Of a stretch of 64,000 nt of DNA, positions 9,006-18,816 are shown piece after piece. Made by a program: the position numbers and the translations under genes. Each line of letters starts with the position of its first letter. The stretch's first letter is position 1. The stretch is taken from positions 1 through 64,000 of the forward strand of contig NZ_BJUK01000011.1 in NCBI RefSeq assembly GCF_007989625.1, written 5' to 3'. Origin of the DNA: Bisbaumannia pacifica. Lineage in GTDB: Bacteria; Pseudomonadota; Gammaproteobacteria; Pseudomonadales; Halomonadaceae. The notes beneath the pieces are model-generated. The model ran no database searches. It saw only the letters and a list, made by a program, of their open reading frames with translations, and was not told the DNA's origin.

Positions 9006-9029
9006 CATGCTCTGGTCACCAGATGACGA

Positions 9030-10472
9030 TCAGTCGATCAGCGACAGCAGGCTGTCGATGCTCTCCCGAGCATCACCGTAGAACATCCGGGTGTTGTCCT
9101 TGAAGAACAGCGGGTTCTCGATGCCGGAGTAGCCGGTGCCCTGGCCGCGCTTGCTGACGAACACCTGCTTCGCCTTCCACACCTCCAGCACCGGCATGCC
9201 GGCGATGGGGCTGTTGGGATCCTCCTGGGCGGCCGGGTTGACGATGTCGTTGGAGCCGATGACGATCACCGCGTCGGTGGAGGCGAAGTCGTCATTGATC
9301 TCGTCCATCTCCATGACGATGTCGTAGGGCACCTTGGCCTCGGCCAGCAGCACGTTCATATGCCCCGGCAGGCGCCCGGCCACCGGGTGAATGGCGAAGC
9401 GCACCTCCTTGCCGGCGGCGCGCAGCTTGCGCACCAGCTCGCTGACCGCGTTCTGGGCCTGGGCCACCGCCATGCCGTAGCCCGGCACAATGATCACGCT
9501 GTCGGCGTCGTTGAGGGCGCTGGCCACGCCCGCGGCATCGGTGGCCACCTGCTCGCCCTCGATCTCCGCCGCCGGCCCCTGGGTACCGCCGAAGCCGCCC
9601 AGGATGACGCTGACGAAGTTGCGGTTCATCGCCTTGCACATGATGTAGGAGAGGATGGCACCACTCGAGCCCACCAGGGCGCCGGTGACGATCAAGAGGT
9701 CATTGGAGAGGGTGAAGCCGATGGCCGCCGCCGCCCAGCCGGAATAGCTGTTGAGCATGGAGACCACCACCGGCATATCGGCCCCGCCGATACCCATGAT
9801 CAGGTGCCAACCGATAAAGAACGACAGCGCCGCCAGCACCAGCAGGGTCCAGAAGCCGGCGCCGCTCAGGTAGGCCACCGCCAGCACCAGGCACAGCGCC
9901 ACGGCGCCGGCATTCAGGGCATGCCCGCCGGGCAGCTTCTTGGGCTTGCCGTCGACCTTGCCGGCCAGCTTGCCGAAGGCGATCACCGAGCCGGTGAAGG
10001 TCACCGCGCCGATGAAGATGGCGAAGACCACCTCGACCTGCAGGAAGGTCAGCTCGGCAGGGGTCTTGGTGGCCACCAGACCGGCGAAGGCCGAGAAGGC
10101 CTCGGTGGACTCCCCGGCGGCCTGGGCGGCCAGTACCCGGCGACGCTCCAGGTCGGCGCCCCAGGCGACGAAGACCGCCGCCAGGCCGACGAAGGAGTGC
10201 AGCGCCGCTACCAGTTGGGGCATCTCGGTCATGCCCACCCGCTTGGCCACCACCACGCCGATGGCGCCGCCGATGACGATCATCGGGATCATCAGCCAGT
10301 AGTGGCCGATGCCCGGGCCGAAGGCGGTGAAGAACACCGCCAGGGCCATGCCGACAATGCCATACCACACCGCCCGCTTGGCCTTCTCCTGGTTGCTCAA
10401 GCCCCCCAGGGAGAGGATGAACAACACACTCGCCGCGATCGAGGCGGCAGATACGAATCCTTGACTCAACAT
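9030..10472 (-). CDS. pntB: NAD(P) transhydrogenase subunit beta
   Basis: 480 residues. The inner-membrane half of the proton-translocating transhydrogenase that couples proton entry to hydride transfer from NADH to NADP+. The N-terminal ~270 residues carry about nine hydrophobic helices. The C-terminal NADP-binding domain includes [34 protein letters not shown] and [19 protein letters not shown] 10472 follows a GGAGAGAAGAG ribosome-binding site and gives [10 protein letters not shown]. Co-directional with pntA 16 bases upstream; the terminator at 8971-9005 closes the operon. Confidence 0.96.
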   Translation of the reverse strand: MLSQGFVSAASIAASVLFILSLGGLSNQEKAKRAVWYGIVGMALAVFFTAFGPGIGHYWLMIPMIVIGGAIGVVVAKRVGMTEMPQLVAALHSFVGLAAVFVAWGADLERRRVLAAQAAGESTEAFSAFAGLVATKTPAELTFLQVEVVFAIFIGAVTFTGSVIAFGKLAGKVDGKPKKLPGGHALNAGAVALCLVLAVAYLSGAGFWTLLVLAALSFFIGWHLIMGIGGADMPVVVSMLNSYSGWAAAAIGFTLSNDLLIVTGALVGSSGAILSYIMCKAMNRNFVSVILGGFGGTQGPAAEIEGEQVATDAAGVASALNDADSVIIVPGYGMAVAQAQNAVSELVRKLRAAGKEVRFAIHPVAGRLPGHMNVLLAEAKVPYDIVMEMDEINDDFASTDAVIVIGSNDIVNPAAQEDPNSPIAGMPVLEVWKAKQVFVSKRGQGTGYSGIENPLFFKDNTRMFYGDARESIDSLLSLID

Positions 10473-10488
10473 CTCTTCTCTCCGCGCC

Positions 10489-12060
10489 TCAGGATTTCTG
10501 GAACATGGCCAGCATGCGACGGGTGACCTGGAAGCCACCGACGATATTGATGCTGGCGATCAACACCGAGATGGCCGCCATAAAGACCACCAAGCCATTC
10601 CCCGAGCCGATCTGCAGCACGGCACCGAGGATGATGATCCCCGAGATGGCATTGGTCACCGCCATCAGCGGCGTATGCAGCGAATGGCTGACGTTCCAGA
10701 TCACCTGGAAGCCCACGAAGCAAGCCAGCACGAAGACGATAAAGTGCTGCATAAAGGAGGCCGGGGCGATCTGCGCCAGCAGCAGCATCAGCGCACCACC
10801 GGCGGCCAGCAGGCCCACCTGACGCTTGGTCTGGGTCTTGAACTCGGCGTGCTCCGCGGCGCGTTTCTCCTCCGCGGTCGGCGCCTTCTCCTTGGGCTTG
10901 GGCTTGGCCGCGGCGATCGCCTTGACCTTGGGCGGCGGCGGCGGGAAGGTGATCTCGCCCTGGTAGGTGACGGTGGCGCCACGAATGACGTCGTCCTCCA
11001 TATCATGAACGATCGCCCCGTCTTTCTCGGGGGTCAGATCGGTCAGCATATGGCGGATATTGGTGGCGTAGAGCAGCGAGGCCTGGGTGGCCATGCGCGA
11101 CGGGAAGTCGGTGTAGCCCACCACGATCACGCCGTTGTCGCTGACGATGCGCTCGTCCGCCACGGTCAGGTCGCAGTTACCGCCTTTCTCGGCGGCCAGG
11201 TCGACGATCACCGAGCCCGGCTTCATGGCCTTGACCATGTCCTCGAGCCACAGCTTGGGGGCCGGTTGCCCGGGGATCAGCGCCGTGGTGATGACGATAT
11301 CCACCTCGGCGGCCTGTTCGCGGAACAGCGCCAGCTGCTTCTCGCGGAACTCGGGGCTGGAGGGCTTGGCGTAGCCGCCGCTCTCGGCGCCGTCGGCACT
11401 CTCGTCGAAATCCAGGAACAGGAACTCGGCGCCCATGGACTCGATCTGCTCGGCCACTTCCGGGCGCACGTCGAAGGCGCGCACCACGGCGCCCAGGCTG
11501 GTGGCGGTGCCGATGGCGGCGAGGCCGGCGACGCCGGCGCCGATCACCAGCACCTTGGCCGGCGGCACCTTGCCGGCGGCGGTCACCTGGCCGGTGAAGA
11601 AGCGCCCGAACTGATTGCCCGCCTCGATCACCGCGCGATAACCGGCGATATTGGCGGTGGACGACAGGGCGTCCATCTTCTGGGCGCGGGAGATCCGCGG
11701 CACCATGTCCATGGCGAGCACGTTGGCGCCCTTGGCCTTGCAGGCCTCCAGCAGCGCCTCGTTCTGGGCCGGCCAGAAGAAGCTGATCAGGGTCTGGCCC
11801 GCGCGCAGATACTCGGTCTCGGCCTCGCTGGGCTCGCGCACCTTGATCACCACCTCGGCCTCGCGCCACAGCGCCGCGGCGTTTTCCACCACGCCGACGC
11901 CGGCCTCGCGATAGGCGGCATCATCGAAGCCGGCGGCGGCGCCGGCGCCGCTCTCGACCAGACACTCATGGCCCAGCTTCTGCAATTGCTGGGCGCTCTC
12001 CGGGGTCAGCGCGACCCGCGCCTCACCGCGGGCGCTCTCCTTGGGGGCACCGATCTTCAT
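10489..12060 (-). CDS. pntA: NAD(P) transhydrogenase subunit alpha
   Basis: 523 residues, the single-chain form. An N-terminal NAD(H)-binding domain, related to alanine dehydrogenase, starts [20 protein letters not shown] and has the Rossmann block [17 protein letters not shown] near residue 170. A lysine/proline-rich linker lies around residues 385-405, followed by about four transmembrane helices. In some proteobacteria the membrane part is a separate PntA2; here it is fused. ATG 12060 follows a strong GGAGGA site. First gene of pntAB, read from the AT-rich region upstream. Confidence 0.96.
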   Translation of the reverse strand: MKIGAPKESARGEARVALTPESAQQLQKLGHECLVESGAGAAAGFDDAAYREAGVGVVENAAALWREAEVVIKVREPSEAETEYLRAGQTLISFFWPAQNEALLEACKAKGANVLAMDMVPRISRAQKMDALSSTANIAGYRAVIEAGNQFGRFFTGQVTAAGKVPPAKVLVIGAGVAGLAAIGTATSLGAVVRAFDVRPEVAEQIESMGAEFLFLDFDESADGAESGGYAKPSSPEFREKQLALFREQAAEVDIVITTALIPGQPAPKLWLEDMVKAMKPGSVIVDLAAEKGGNCDLTVADERIVSDNGVIVVGYTDFPSRMATQASLLYATNIRHMLTDLTPEKDGAIVHDMEDDVIRGATVTYQGEITFPPPPPKVKAIAAAKPKPKEKAPTAEEKRAAEHAEFKTQTKRQVGLLAAGGALMLLLAQIAPASFMQHFIVFVLACFVGFQVIWNVSHSLHTPLMAVTNAISGIIILGAVLQIGSGNGLVVFMAAISVLIASINIVGGFQVTRRMLAMFQKS

Positions 12061-12417
12061 GCCTGTCCTCCTTGTGCCTGATCGCAGCGACTCTCGTCTC
12101 GCCGGTCGGGTCGGGCGTCACCGCGCCCGATCTCCATCAACGGATGCATGGGCAGTTGCTCCTCGTATCCAGTGGCATCGCTCACAGGCGATGCGTAATG
12201 AGGGTTATAAGGGGAATCCCCTCTAGTCTCCTTAGTCCAAAAAGGCAAAAGCAAGTCTTTTGTGAAAACTTTGATTTATATAAAACGCTTATCCCGACCA
12301 TAACCCTGGGCTTATCGTTAAAATAACGACAAGCCATTGTTTAATTGGAGTTTCACGCCAGCCATCAAGCCATGTATCGGCTTATGGGCGCCATAATGAA
12401 AGGGTTATTCCTGGACG
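12061..12417. other. AT-rich 357-bp region upstream of pntA, no gene
   Basis: No credible coding region. It is far richer in A and T than its flanks, as expected for a promoter and 5' leader of pntAB. It contains a hairpin at 12175-12194 (GCATCGC, loop TCACAG, GCGATGC) that would lie in the pntA leader. It also contains an inverted repeat TCGTTA-AAA-TAACGA at 12315-12329 that looks like a protein-binding site. No clear -35/-10 pair could be fixed by eye. Confidence 0.55.
12315..12329. promoter_or_regulatory. Operator-like inverted repeat upstream of pntA
   Basis: Perfect 6-bp arms TCGTTA and TAACGA around AAA, flanked by CTTA and CAAG, which extends a partial dyad to 23 bp. It lies about 260 bases upstream of the pntA start in AT-rich DNA. 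The binding protein is unknown. Confidence 0.4.
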
Positions 12418-13008
12418 TTAAAAATATTGAACTACCTCATGGGTCGAGGCGATGGTGGCGTAACGCCCGGACAACAGCGCCAGGCTCGCCCGGTGCAGTG
12501 CCTCGCCGGACCAGGCACGACCGGCGGCATCCTCCAGGGAAAAGCAGGCGCAGGCATCCGCCACCACGCTCAGCGAAAAGCCCAGGCAGGCGCCATGACG
12601 CACCGTGGTGCTCACCGCATGGCCGGTGGTGACGCCGGCCACCACCAGGTGCCCCACCCCATGACGGCGCAGCCAGGCCTCCAGGTCGGTATCGACGAAG
12701 GCGCTGTCCATATGCTTGGTAAGCACCCGTTCGCCCTGGGCGGGGGTGACACAGTCCTTGAATTCGGCGCCGGGTTGCCCGGCGCGACGCCGGGACCCCG
12801 GCGAGCGCGAGAAGTGCCGCACATGGACGATATGGCCATTGCCGCCCCGCCAGCAGGCCAGCAGTTCGGCGAGATTGGCTTCCAGGTCGGGGTTGCTGGG
12901 TTCCCCCCAGCCATCGATGGCCCGCTGCATATCGATGATCACCAAGGCCGTGCTCTCGTCGCGGGCATCACAGAGACGCAGGCTGGTCGTTCCATAGCGC
13001 GGAGTCAT
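12418..13008 (-). CDS. Isochorismatase-fold hydrolase lacking the catalytic cysteine
   Basis: 196 residues. The fold is clear: ALVIIDMQRAIDGWG holds the first catalytic aspartate, TKHMDSAFVDTDLEAWLRRHG holds the lysine, and LVVAGVTTGHAVSTTVRHG is the nucleophile strand. In cysteine hydrolases of this family that strand usually reads TTxHCVSTT. Here residue 131 is Ala (codon GCG, minus strand 12618-12616), so nicotinamidase-type chemistry is unlikely. EntB-type isochorismatases also lack this Cys, so an isochorismatase-like or binding role is possible. ATG 13008 has GAGAGGG upstream. Upstream lie the htpG repeats, downstream the pntA promoter region. Confidence 0.85.
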   Translation of the reverse strand: MTPRYGTTSLRLCDARDESTALVIIDMQRAIDGWGEPSNPDLEANLAELLACWRGGNGHIVHVRHFSRSPGSRRRAGQPGAEFKDCVTPAQGERVLTKHMDSAFVDTDLEAWLRRHGVGHLVVAGVTTGHAVSTTVRHGACLGFSLSVVADACACFSLEDAAGRAWSGEALHRASLALLSGRYATIASTHEVVQYF

Positions 13009-13128
13009 GGCATCCCTCTCGGCAGGGCCGCGGCGGCGGCATTCCCTCAGCATAGGTGCCAAGCGCCGCGACTGCCGAGCCGCCCTCACACGCACGCCAT
13101 GCGTCCGCGATCATGGTTCGCCCCATCA

Positions 13129-13305
13129 CGCAAACACCCCGCTACTGGAATAACAGGGGGTGTCGTGAGAACCACGCCTCACGCCTAATGTGGAGCCCTG
13201 AACGCAAACACCCCGCCACTGGGATAACAGGAGGTGTCGTGCGAACCACGCCTCACGCCTAATGTGGAGCCCTGAACGCAAACACCCCGCCGGAGCGGGG
13301 TGTCG
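13129..13305. repeat. 74-bp tandem repeat of the htpG terminator region (2 copies plus a partial third)
   Basis: Units begin at 13129, 13203 and 13277, each opening CGCAAACACCCCGC. The two full units share the block ACCACGCCTCACGCCTAATG and keep a hairpin whose arms are ACACCCC and GGGGTGT or AGGTGT. The third, partial copy is the actual htpG terminator next to the gene. The units differ at several positions, so they are not an exact artefactual duplication. Confidence 0.85.
13283..13305 (-). terminator. htpG terminator
   Basis: Hairpin ACACCCCGC, short loop, GCGGGGTGT about 25 bases past the htpG stop. On the minus strand it is followed by TTGCG, a short T-run only. Two further copies of this hairpin follow in the 74-bp repeat. 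Confidence 0.7.
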
Positions 13306-13329
13306 TCGAGTCGGCCTTGGTGGAAAGGC

Positions 13330-15234
13330 TTAGGCGGTGAGCAGCGTATTGAGGCGCTTGACGTAGGCGGCGGGATCCTCGAGCTGACCGCCCTCGGCGA
13401 TGATCGCCTGGTCGAAGAGGATATGCGCCAGGTCACCGAAGGCCTCGCCCTCGGCGCCTTCCAGGCGAGCCACCAGCGGATGCTCGGGGTTGAGCTCGAG
13501 GATCGGCTTGACCTCGGGCAGCGTCTGGCCGGCGGCCTCCATGATGCGACGCATCTGGAAGCCCATCTCGTGCTCCGGCAGCACCACACAGGCCGGCGAG
13601 TCGGTCAGGCGATGGGTCACCTTGACCTCCTGCACCGCCTCGCCCAGGGCCTCCTGGACCCGCTTGACCAGGGCCTCCTTGGCCTTGGCGGTCTCCTCCT
13701 GGGCCTGCTTCTCCTCCTCGTTCTCCACCTCGCCCAGGTCGAGCTCGCCCTTGGCCACGTCGACGAAGTTCTTGCCCTCGAACTCGCTGAGGTGGCTCAT
13801 CAGCCACTCGTCGATGCGGTCGGAGAGCAGCAGCACCTCGATGCCCTTCTTGCGGAAGATCTCCAGGTGCGGGCTGGACTTGGCCGCCTTGAAGCTGTCG
13901 GCGACGATGTAGTAGATCTTCTCCTGGCCTTCCTTCATGCGTGACACATAGTCGGCCAGGGACTGGTCCTGGGTGGCGCTGTCGGTGTGGGTAGTGGCGA
14001 AGCGCAGCAGGCCGGCGATCTTCTCGCGGTTGGCGAAGTCCTCCGCGGGGCCCTCCTTGAGCACCGTGCCGAAGGTGTTCCAGAAGGTCTGGTAGGCCTC
14101 GGCGTCCTTGGCCAGCTTCTTGAGCATGTCCAGGCCGCGCTTGGTCAGGGCGGACTTGATCTTGTCGACCTGGGGATCCTGCTGCAGCAGCTCCCGGGAG
14201 ACGTTCAGGGAGAGGTCCTTGGTGTCCACCACGCCCTTGATGAAGCGCAGGTAGAGGGGCAGGAACTGCTCGGCGTCGTCCATGATAAAGACGCGCTGTA
14301 CATAGAGCTTGACGCCCCGGACGCCATCGCGCTCGTAGAGGTCGAAGGGCGCGCGGCCCGGTACGTAGAGCAGGCTGGTGTACTCCAGCTTGCCTTCGAC
14401 CTTGTTGTGGCTCCAGGTCAGCGGATCCGAGAAGTCGTGGGCCACGTGCTTGTAGAAGGCCTGGTACTCGTCGTCGCTGATCTCGCCCTTGGGGCGCGCC
14501 CAGAGGGCGGTGGCCTCGTTGACGGTCTCCCAGGTGGTGACCTCGCTGCCCTCGATCTCGTTACCGTCGTCGTCCTTGGCGGTCTCCACCTTGGGCAGGC
14601 GCACCGGCACCTCGATATGGTCGGAGTACTTGCGCACCAGGCTCCTCAGGCGGAAGTCGTCGGCGAACTCCTGGGCATCGCCCTTGAGGTGCAGGACGAT
14701 CTCGGTGCCATGGGCCTCGCGTTCGATGTCGGCGACGCTGAACTCGCCCTCGCCCTGGGAGCGCCACTCGACGCCGGAGGCCTGGTCGCTGCCCGCCTTG
14801 CGGGTACGCACCGTCACCTCGTCGGCGACGATGAAACCGGAGTAGAAACCGACCCCGAACTGCCCGATCAGCTTGGCGTCCTTCTGCTGTTCGCCGGAGA
14901 GCTGCTGGAGGAACTCGGCGGTGCCGGAACGGGCGATGGTGCCCAGGTTCTGGATCACCTCGTCACGGCTCATGCCGATGCCGTTGTCGCGCACGGTGAC
15001 GGTGCCGGCCTCGGCGTCGTGCTCAATCTCGATGCGCAGCTCGCTGTCACCCTCATAGAGGGCGTCGTTGTCCAGCGCCGCATAGCGCAGCTTGTCGCAG
15101 GCATCGGCGCCGTTGGAGATCAGCTCACGCAGGAAGATCTCCCGATTGGAGTAGAGGGAGTGGATCATCAGCTTGAGCAGCTGCTTGACCTCGGTCTGGA
15201 AGCCCAGGGTTTCTTCGTGGGTGGCAGTGGACAT
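13330..15234 (-). CDS. htpG: Chaperone protein HtpG (bacterial Hsp90)
   Basis: 634 residues, full length for bacterial Hsp90. The N-terminal GHKL ATPase domain shows the conserved Asn/Asp helix [15 protein letters not shown] near residue 41, DNGIGM near residue 86 and the ATP-lid motif [11 protein letters not shown] near residue 125. The middle domain contains FPLYLRF-type sequence and the [12 protein letters not shown] block; the C-terminal dimerisation domain closes the protein. It assists folding of client proteins in the cytosol. Upstream is a textbook sigma-32 promoter (15301-15328), so heat-shock control is well supported. Confidence 0.98.
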   Translation of the reverse strand: MSTATHEETLGFQTEVKQLLKLMIHSLYSNREIFLRELISNGADACDKLRYAALDNDALYEGDSELRIEIEHDAEAGTVTVRDNGIGMSRDEVIQNLGTIARSGTAEFLQQLSGEQQKDAKLIGQFGVGFYSGFIVADEVTVRTRKAGSDQASGVEWRSQGEGEFSVADIEREAHGTEIVLHLKGDAQEFADDFRLRSLVRKYSDHIEVPVRLPKVETAKDDDGNEIEGSEVTTWETVNEATALWARPKGEISDDEYQAFYKHVAHDFSDPLTWSHNKVEGKLEYTSLLYVPGRAPFDLYERDGVRGVKLYVQRVFIMDDAEQFLPLYLRFIKGVVDTKDLSLNVSRELLQQDPQVDKIKSALTKRGLDMLKKLAKDAEAYQTFWNTFGTVLKEGPAEDFANREKIAGLLRFATTHTDSATQDQSLADYVSRMKEGQEKIYYIVADSFKAAKSSPHLEIFRKKGIEVLLLSDRIDEWLMSHLSEFEGKNFVDVAKGELDLGEVENEEEKQAQEETAKAKEALVKRVQEALGEAVQEVKVTHRLTDSPACVVLPEHEMGFQMRRIMEAAGQTLPEVKPILELNPEHPLVARLEGAEGEAFGDLAHILFDQAIIAEGGQLEDPAAYVKRLNTLLTA

Positions 15235-15300
15235 CGACAGGGTCCTCGTTACATCACGGAATGAGTGGCGCGGCGCGCCGAAGAATCACGGTGCAGATTC

Positions 15301-15328
15301 ATATGGGGCCCGCCGCGCGCTTTTCAAG
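15301..15328 (-). promoter_or_regulatory. Sigma-32 (heat-shock) promoter of htpG
   Basis: On the minus strand CTTGAAA (15328-15322), a 13-base spacer, then CCCCATAT (15308-15301). Both boxes match the RpoH consensus (CTTGAAA / CCCCATnT). It lies about 70 bases upstream of the htpG start codon. Confidence 0.88.
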
Positions 15329-15337
15329 TCTCCGCGC

Positions 15338-15790
15338 TTAGCCCTCGGGCGAGACCAGCAGGGCATGCAGCCGTGCCCGGGCCACCGGCCGGGCCTCGTC
15401 TTCCTGCCAGGCGACCACCGACACATTGGCCAGGCGGCGTCCCTCCCGGGTGATCTCGCAGCGCGCCAGGGTCGGCACCACCCGGGCGCTGCGCAGGTAG
15501 TCGATGGCGAAGTCGATCAACTTGGGCAGCCGCGGGCTCTCCCCCACCCGCATCAGCTCCAGCAGGCCCGCCGTCTCCATGAAGGCCGCCACCACCCCGC
15601 CATGCAGGGCCGGCAGCAGGGGGTTGCCGATATTCTCCGGCTTGGGCGCCAGCCGATAGAGGGGCGCGAAGCCGCTACCGACCGGCTCGATCCCGAGTCG
15701 CCGGGCATAGGGGATGGCATCCAGCCAGGCGGCGATATCGCCATGGGCGTGGGTCTCGGCCAGCCAGGCCTGTCGGGGGTCGTGGGTCAT
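15338..15790 (-). CDS. PaaI-family hotdog thioesterase
   Basis: 150 residues, single hotdog domain. The family block reads NPLLPALHGGVVAAFMETAG near residue 60, with the HGG turn and a following glutamate expected for acyl-CoA thioesterases of this group; IDFAIDYLRSAR forms the central strand. It probably hydrolyses an acyl-CoA; the substrate is unknown. ATG 15790 overlaps the stop of the upstream thioesterase gene by four bases (ATGA), so the two form a pair that may work together or form a heteromer. Confidence 0.87.
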   Translation of the reverse strand: MTHDPRQAWLAETHAHGDIAAWLDAIPYARRLGIEPVGSGFAPLYRLAPKPENIGNPLLPALHGGVVAAFMETAGLLELMRVGESPRLPKLIDFAIDYLRSARVVPTLARCEITREGRRLANVSVVAWQEDEARPVARARLHALLVSPEG

Positions 15791-16284
15791 GGCGTCGGCT
15801 CCGGATCGGCGAACAGGGCCTCGGCGAAGCCCGGTGGGGTATTGCGGGCCCCGAGGCGGGCGAAGTTGCCGATGCCTCGGGCCAGCGGCCGCTCCGGGGT
15901 CTGCCAGATCAACCCCTCGGTAAAGGCCACCGCCTCGCTCAGGCGCACCACCCAGGCCTCCCCCCAGAGGTCTTGCCCGGCCACCCCGGGACGAAAGTGA
16001 TCGACCCGCAGGTCCAGGGTCGGGCACACCTCCGGGGCCGGCAGCTCCCGCAGCACCGCCGAGCCGCACAGGGTATCGAGCAGCATGGTCAGCACCCCGC
16101 CATGCACCAGGCCGCGCCGCGCATCGCCCAACAGGTCCGCCTGCCAGGGCAGGCGCATGCGCAGGCGCGGCGAGACCGCCGTCACCTCCAGGCCCAGCGC
16201 CCGGGCATGGGGCACCGCCCCCACGAAACGGGTCATGGCCAGGCGCCATTGCGCCTCGCTTCTCTCCTCGATGGCGTGTCCCAT
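15787..16284 (-). CDS. PaaI-family hotdog thioesterase
   Basis: 165 residues, hotdog fold. The catalytic block reads DARRGLVHGGVLTMLLDTLCG around residues 52-72 (HGG followed by Asp on the next helix), then CPTLDLRVDHFRPG as the central strand. The Asp replaces the glutamate seen in its partner gene, both being known catalytic choices in hotdog thioesterases. It comes first in a two-gene unit, overlapping the next thioesterase by four bases. The longer frame starting near 16312 is the other thioesterase read through in a different frame. Confidence 0.87.
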   Translation of the reverse strand: MGHAIEERSEAQWRLAMTRFVGAVPHARALGLEVTAVSPRLRMRLPWQADLLGDARRGLVHGGVLTMLLDTLCGSAVLRELPAPEVCPTLDLRVDHFRPGVAGQDLWGEAWVVRLSEAVAFTEGLIWQTPERPLARGIGNFARLGARNTPPGFAEALFADPEPTP

Positions 16285-16377
16285 CCGCTCTCCTCAATGA
16301 GCAAGCAAACAAGCGTTTAACCTACTCCCGGAAGGCGAACCATGCAATCGGCTCCGGGCGGCTCTCGGGGCCACGCT

Positions 16378-16683
16378 TCAGGGCGCTGCCCGGCGCTCCC
16401 GCCAGCGCCGATACGCGGCGAGCTCCGGCTCGATCCGCGCCATCAGCCAGGCGACGATGACCAGATCATCGACCAGCCCCAGGACCAGCAGGAGATCGGG
16501 GATCAGGTCGAAGGGCAGCAGCAGATAGCCCAGGGCCAGGCCACCCAGCACCAGCGCCCGCCAGGGGACCGGGCGGTAGCGGCCGCGCAACACGTCCCAA
16601 CACAGCCGGCCCCAGTGCAGTGGCGCCATGCCCAGGCGCTTGAGCCGGGCCAGGCGCGAGAGGCGCCGAATCGATCGGGTCAT
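16378..16683 (-). CDS. YkvA-type DUF1232 membrane protein
   Basis: 101 residues. Contains the DUF1232 signature YRPVPWRALVLGGLALGYLL followed by LPFDLIPDLLLVLGLVDDLVIVA, the hydrophobic LPxDxIPD...GxxDD pattern typical of YkvA. This predicts a small membrane-associated protein of unknown role. ATG 16683 has GAGGAG six bases upstream; the longer frame to 16773 adds only low-complexity proline-rich sequence. It diverges from slt. Confidence 0.85.
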   Translation of the reverse strand: MTRSIRRLSRLARLKRLGMAPLHWGRLCWDVLRGRYRPVPWRALVLGGLALGYLLLPFDLIPDLLLVLGLVDDLVIVAWLMARIEPELAAYRRWRERRAAP

Positions 16684-16845
16684 GGAGGACTCCTCAAAGG
16701 TCGTTTCGGGGCTTGGAGCCGGCGGCGGCCGAGGAGTTTCCTCGCCCGGTGACCTGTCGCCCTGAGACGACACTACTCAGCGGCCGGCGGATCGGCCAGG
16801 ATAAGGGCATCGCGACGCCCAGGAACCCGTCTCAGGAAACTCACC

Positions 16846-18816
16846 ATGGCTACTCGACCCGCCCTTGCTCCGCGTTTCGGCCGCCTCAAGCGCCGCTTCG
16901 CCACCCTGGCCACCGCCACCGCCCTCGGCCTGCTGCTGTCCCCCGCCCAGGCCGACGACCGAGCCCTGCGCGAGGCCCTCGACGCGGCCCGTCAGCAGCA
17001 GTGGAGTCGCATCGACGCGGCCGCCATCGACGGCCATGTGCTGGAAGGCTATGTGGAATATCATCGCTTGAAGGCGCGGCTTCCGGCGGCCGAGCCCGCC
17101 GAGGTGCTGGCCTTTATCGAGCGCCATCAGGACTCTCCCCTCGCCGGCTGGATGCGCAACCAGGCGATTGGCCAGTACGGGGAGGCCGGGTTGCCGGGGC
17201 GCCTGCTGGCGGTCAGCGCCGGGGCGCCGGAGGGGACCGAGCGGCAGTGCTACTACTACGCCGCCCTGCTCGACCGCGACCCCGAGGAGGCGACCCGTGG
17301 CGGCCTGACCCTGTGGCACGCGGGGCGCTCGCAACCCGACGCCTGCGACCCGCTCTTCTCGGCGCTGCGCGCCCAGGGCGTGATCGGCGACGGCGAAACC
17401 TGGGAGCGCCTGATGCTCGCCTGGAAGGCCGGCGAGAGCGGCCTGGCGGGGTATCTCGGCCGCCAGTTGGGCGGCGACTGGCAACCGGCCCTGGATGCGT
17501 ACGAGCGGGTGCGTGGCGACTATGCCGCCATCGCCGACGTCGCCCCGCGGCTCGGCGACCACCCGGCCACACCGGGCCTGGTCAGCGCCGCCATGCATGG
17601 CCTGACCCGTGCCGACACCGCCACGGCCCTCGATACCTGGCAGCGCCTGGCGCCGCGGCTGACGCTGGGCGACGAGCGTCGCCAGGGCATCGAGCGCGAC
17701 CTGGCCTTCTACTCCCTGGTCCGCGAGATCCCCGCCAACCGCGCCTGGGTGGACGCGACCCTGCCGCGGCTGGCCACCGGCGACCTACTGGAGCTGCGGG
17801 TGCGGGTGGCCCTGGGCGAGCAAGACTGGCGTGGCGTACGCGACTGGATCGCGCTGATGCCCGACGACACCCGTGGCGACAGCCGCTGGCAATACTGGCA
17901 AGGCCGCGCCCTGGCACAGCTGGGCGACCCGCAGGGGGCACAGGCCGCCTACGCGCGTGCCGCCGAGGGACGCAGCTTCTTCGCCTTCGCCGCCGCCGAT
18001 CGCCTCGATCGCCCCTATGCGCTGAGCGAGGAACGCCACCACTACAGCGAGGCGCAGCGCCGCGAAGTCGCGCAATGGCCGGTGGTACGCCGCACCGAGG
18101 CGCTGCGCCGCATCGGTGAACCGGGACTGGCCAACAGCGAGTGGCTGGGCGCCGTGGCAAGCGCCGACGGCGAGACCGCGCGGCGGCTGGCCGACTATGC
18201 GGCGAGCCAAGGCTGGCACGCCGAGCTGGTCCAGACCACCATCGCCGGACGGATGTGGGACGCCCTAGCGTGGCGCTTCCCCGCCGCCTACCGGGACAGC
18301 TTCCGGCGCTGGGGCGCGGATGCCGGCGTCGATGCCTATTTGCTGATGGCCATCGCCCGCCGCGAGAGCGCCTACAATCCCCAGGCCCTCTCCCCCGCCG
18401 GCGCCCGGGGGCTGATGCAACTGATGCCAGGCACCGCCACCCTGGTCAGCCGCCGGTTGGGCATCGCCGACCCGGGCCCCTATGGCGTGCTGGAGCCGGA
18501 GCTCAATATCCGCCTGGGTAGCGCCTATATCGGCGAGATGCTCGAGCGCTACCGCGGCAATCGCCTGGCGGCGGCCGCGGCTTATAATGCCGGTCCCGGC
18601 CGGGTCGACCGCTGGCTGCGCGACGCACCGCGGGAGTTCGACCTCTTCGTGGAGAGCATCCCCTTTCGCGAGACCCGCGCCTATGTGCAGGCGATCATGA
18701 CCTACCGGGTCATCTTCGAGAGCCTGGCCAATGGCGGCGAGAGCCGCGGTATCGCCCTGCTCAGCGCCAGCGAGGCCAACGGTCGCTACGATACCTCGCT
18801 ACTGGCCCGACAGTAG
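16846..18816 (+). CDS. slt: Soluble lytic murein transglycosylase
   Basis: 656 residues, periplasmic. A signal peptide with a Leu-rich core and cleavage after PAQA near residue 36 is followed by an alpha-helical superhelical domain, then the C-terminal SLT domain. The catalytic glutamate is residue 507 in ARRESAYNPQALSPAGARGLMQLMPGTA, followed by NIRLGSAYIGEMLERY and AAAAYNAGPGRVDRWL. It cleaves the MurNAc-GlcNAc bond to give anhydromuropeptides during wall turnover. ATG 16846 has an AGGAAA site. Its final 17 codons and stop are repeated three more times downstream. Confidence 0.95.
   Translation: MATRPALAPRFGRLKRRFATLATATALGLLLSPAQADDRALREALDAARQQQWSRIDAAAIDGHVLEGYVEYHRLKARLPAAEPAEVLAFIERHQDSPLAGWMRNQAIGQYGEAGLPGRLLAVSAGAPEGTERQCYYYAALLDRDPEEATRGGLTLWHAGRSQPDACDPLFSALRAQGVIGDGETWERLMLAWKAGESGLAGYLGRQLGGDWQPALDAYERVRGDYAAIADVAPRLGDHPATPGLVSAAMHGLTRADTATALDTWQRLAPRLTLGDERRQGIERDLAFYSLVREIPANRAWVDATLPRLATGDLLELRVRVALGEQDWRGVRDWIALMPDDTRGDSRWQYWQGRALAQLGDPQGAQAAYARAAEGRSFFAFAAADRLDRPYALSEERHHYSEAQRREVAQWPVVRRTEALRRIGEPGLANSEWLGAVASADGETARRLADYAASQGWHAELVQTTIAGRMWDALAWRFPAAYRDSFRRWGADAGVDAYLLMAIARRESAYNPQALSPAGARGLMQLMPGTATLVSRRLGIADPGPYGVLEPELNIRLGSAYIGEMLERYRGNRLAAAAAYNAGPGRVDRWLRDAPREFDLFVESIPFRETRAYVQAIMTYRVIFESLANGGESRGIALLSASEANGRYDTSLLARQ

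Noticed and set aside
12072-12326. Short open frames in the pntA upstream region
   Set aside because: No ribosome-binding site, no hydrophobic or domain pattern, and AT-rich regulatory-looking sequence.
13129-13305. CRISPR-like array
   Set aside because: Repeats are directly abutting with imperfect 74-bp units and no unique spacers; the unit contains the htpG terminator.
13987-15264. 425-codon plus-strand open frame
   Set aside because: Antisense to htpG, which is certain.
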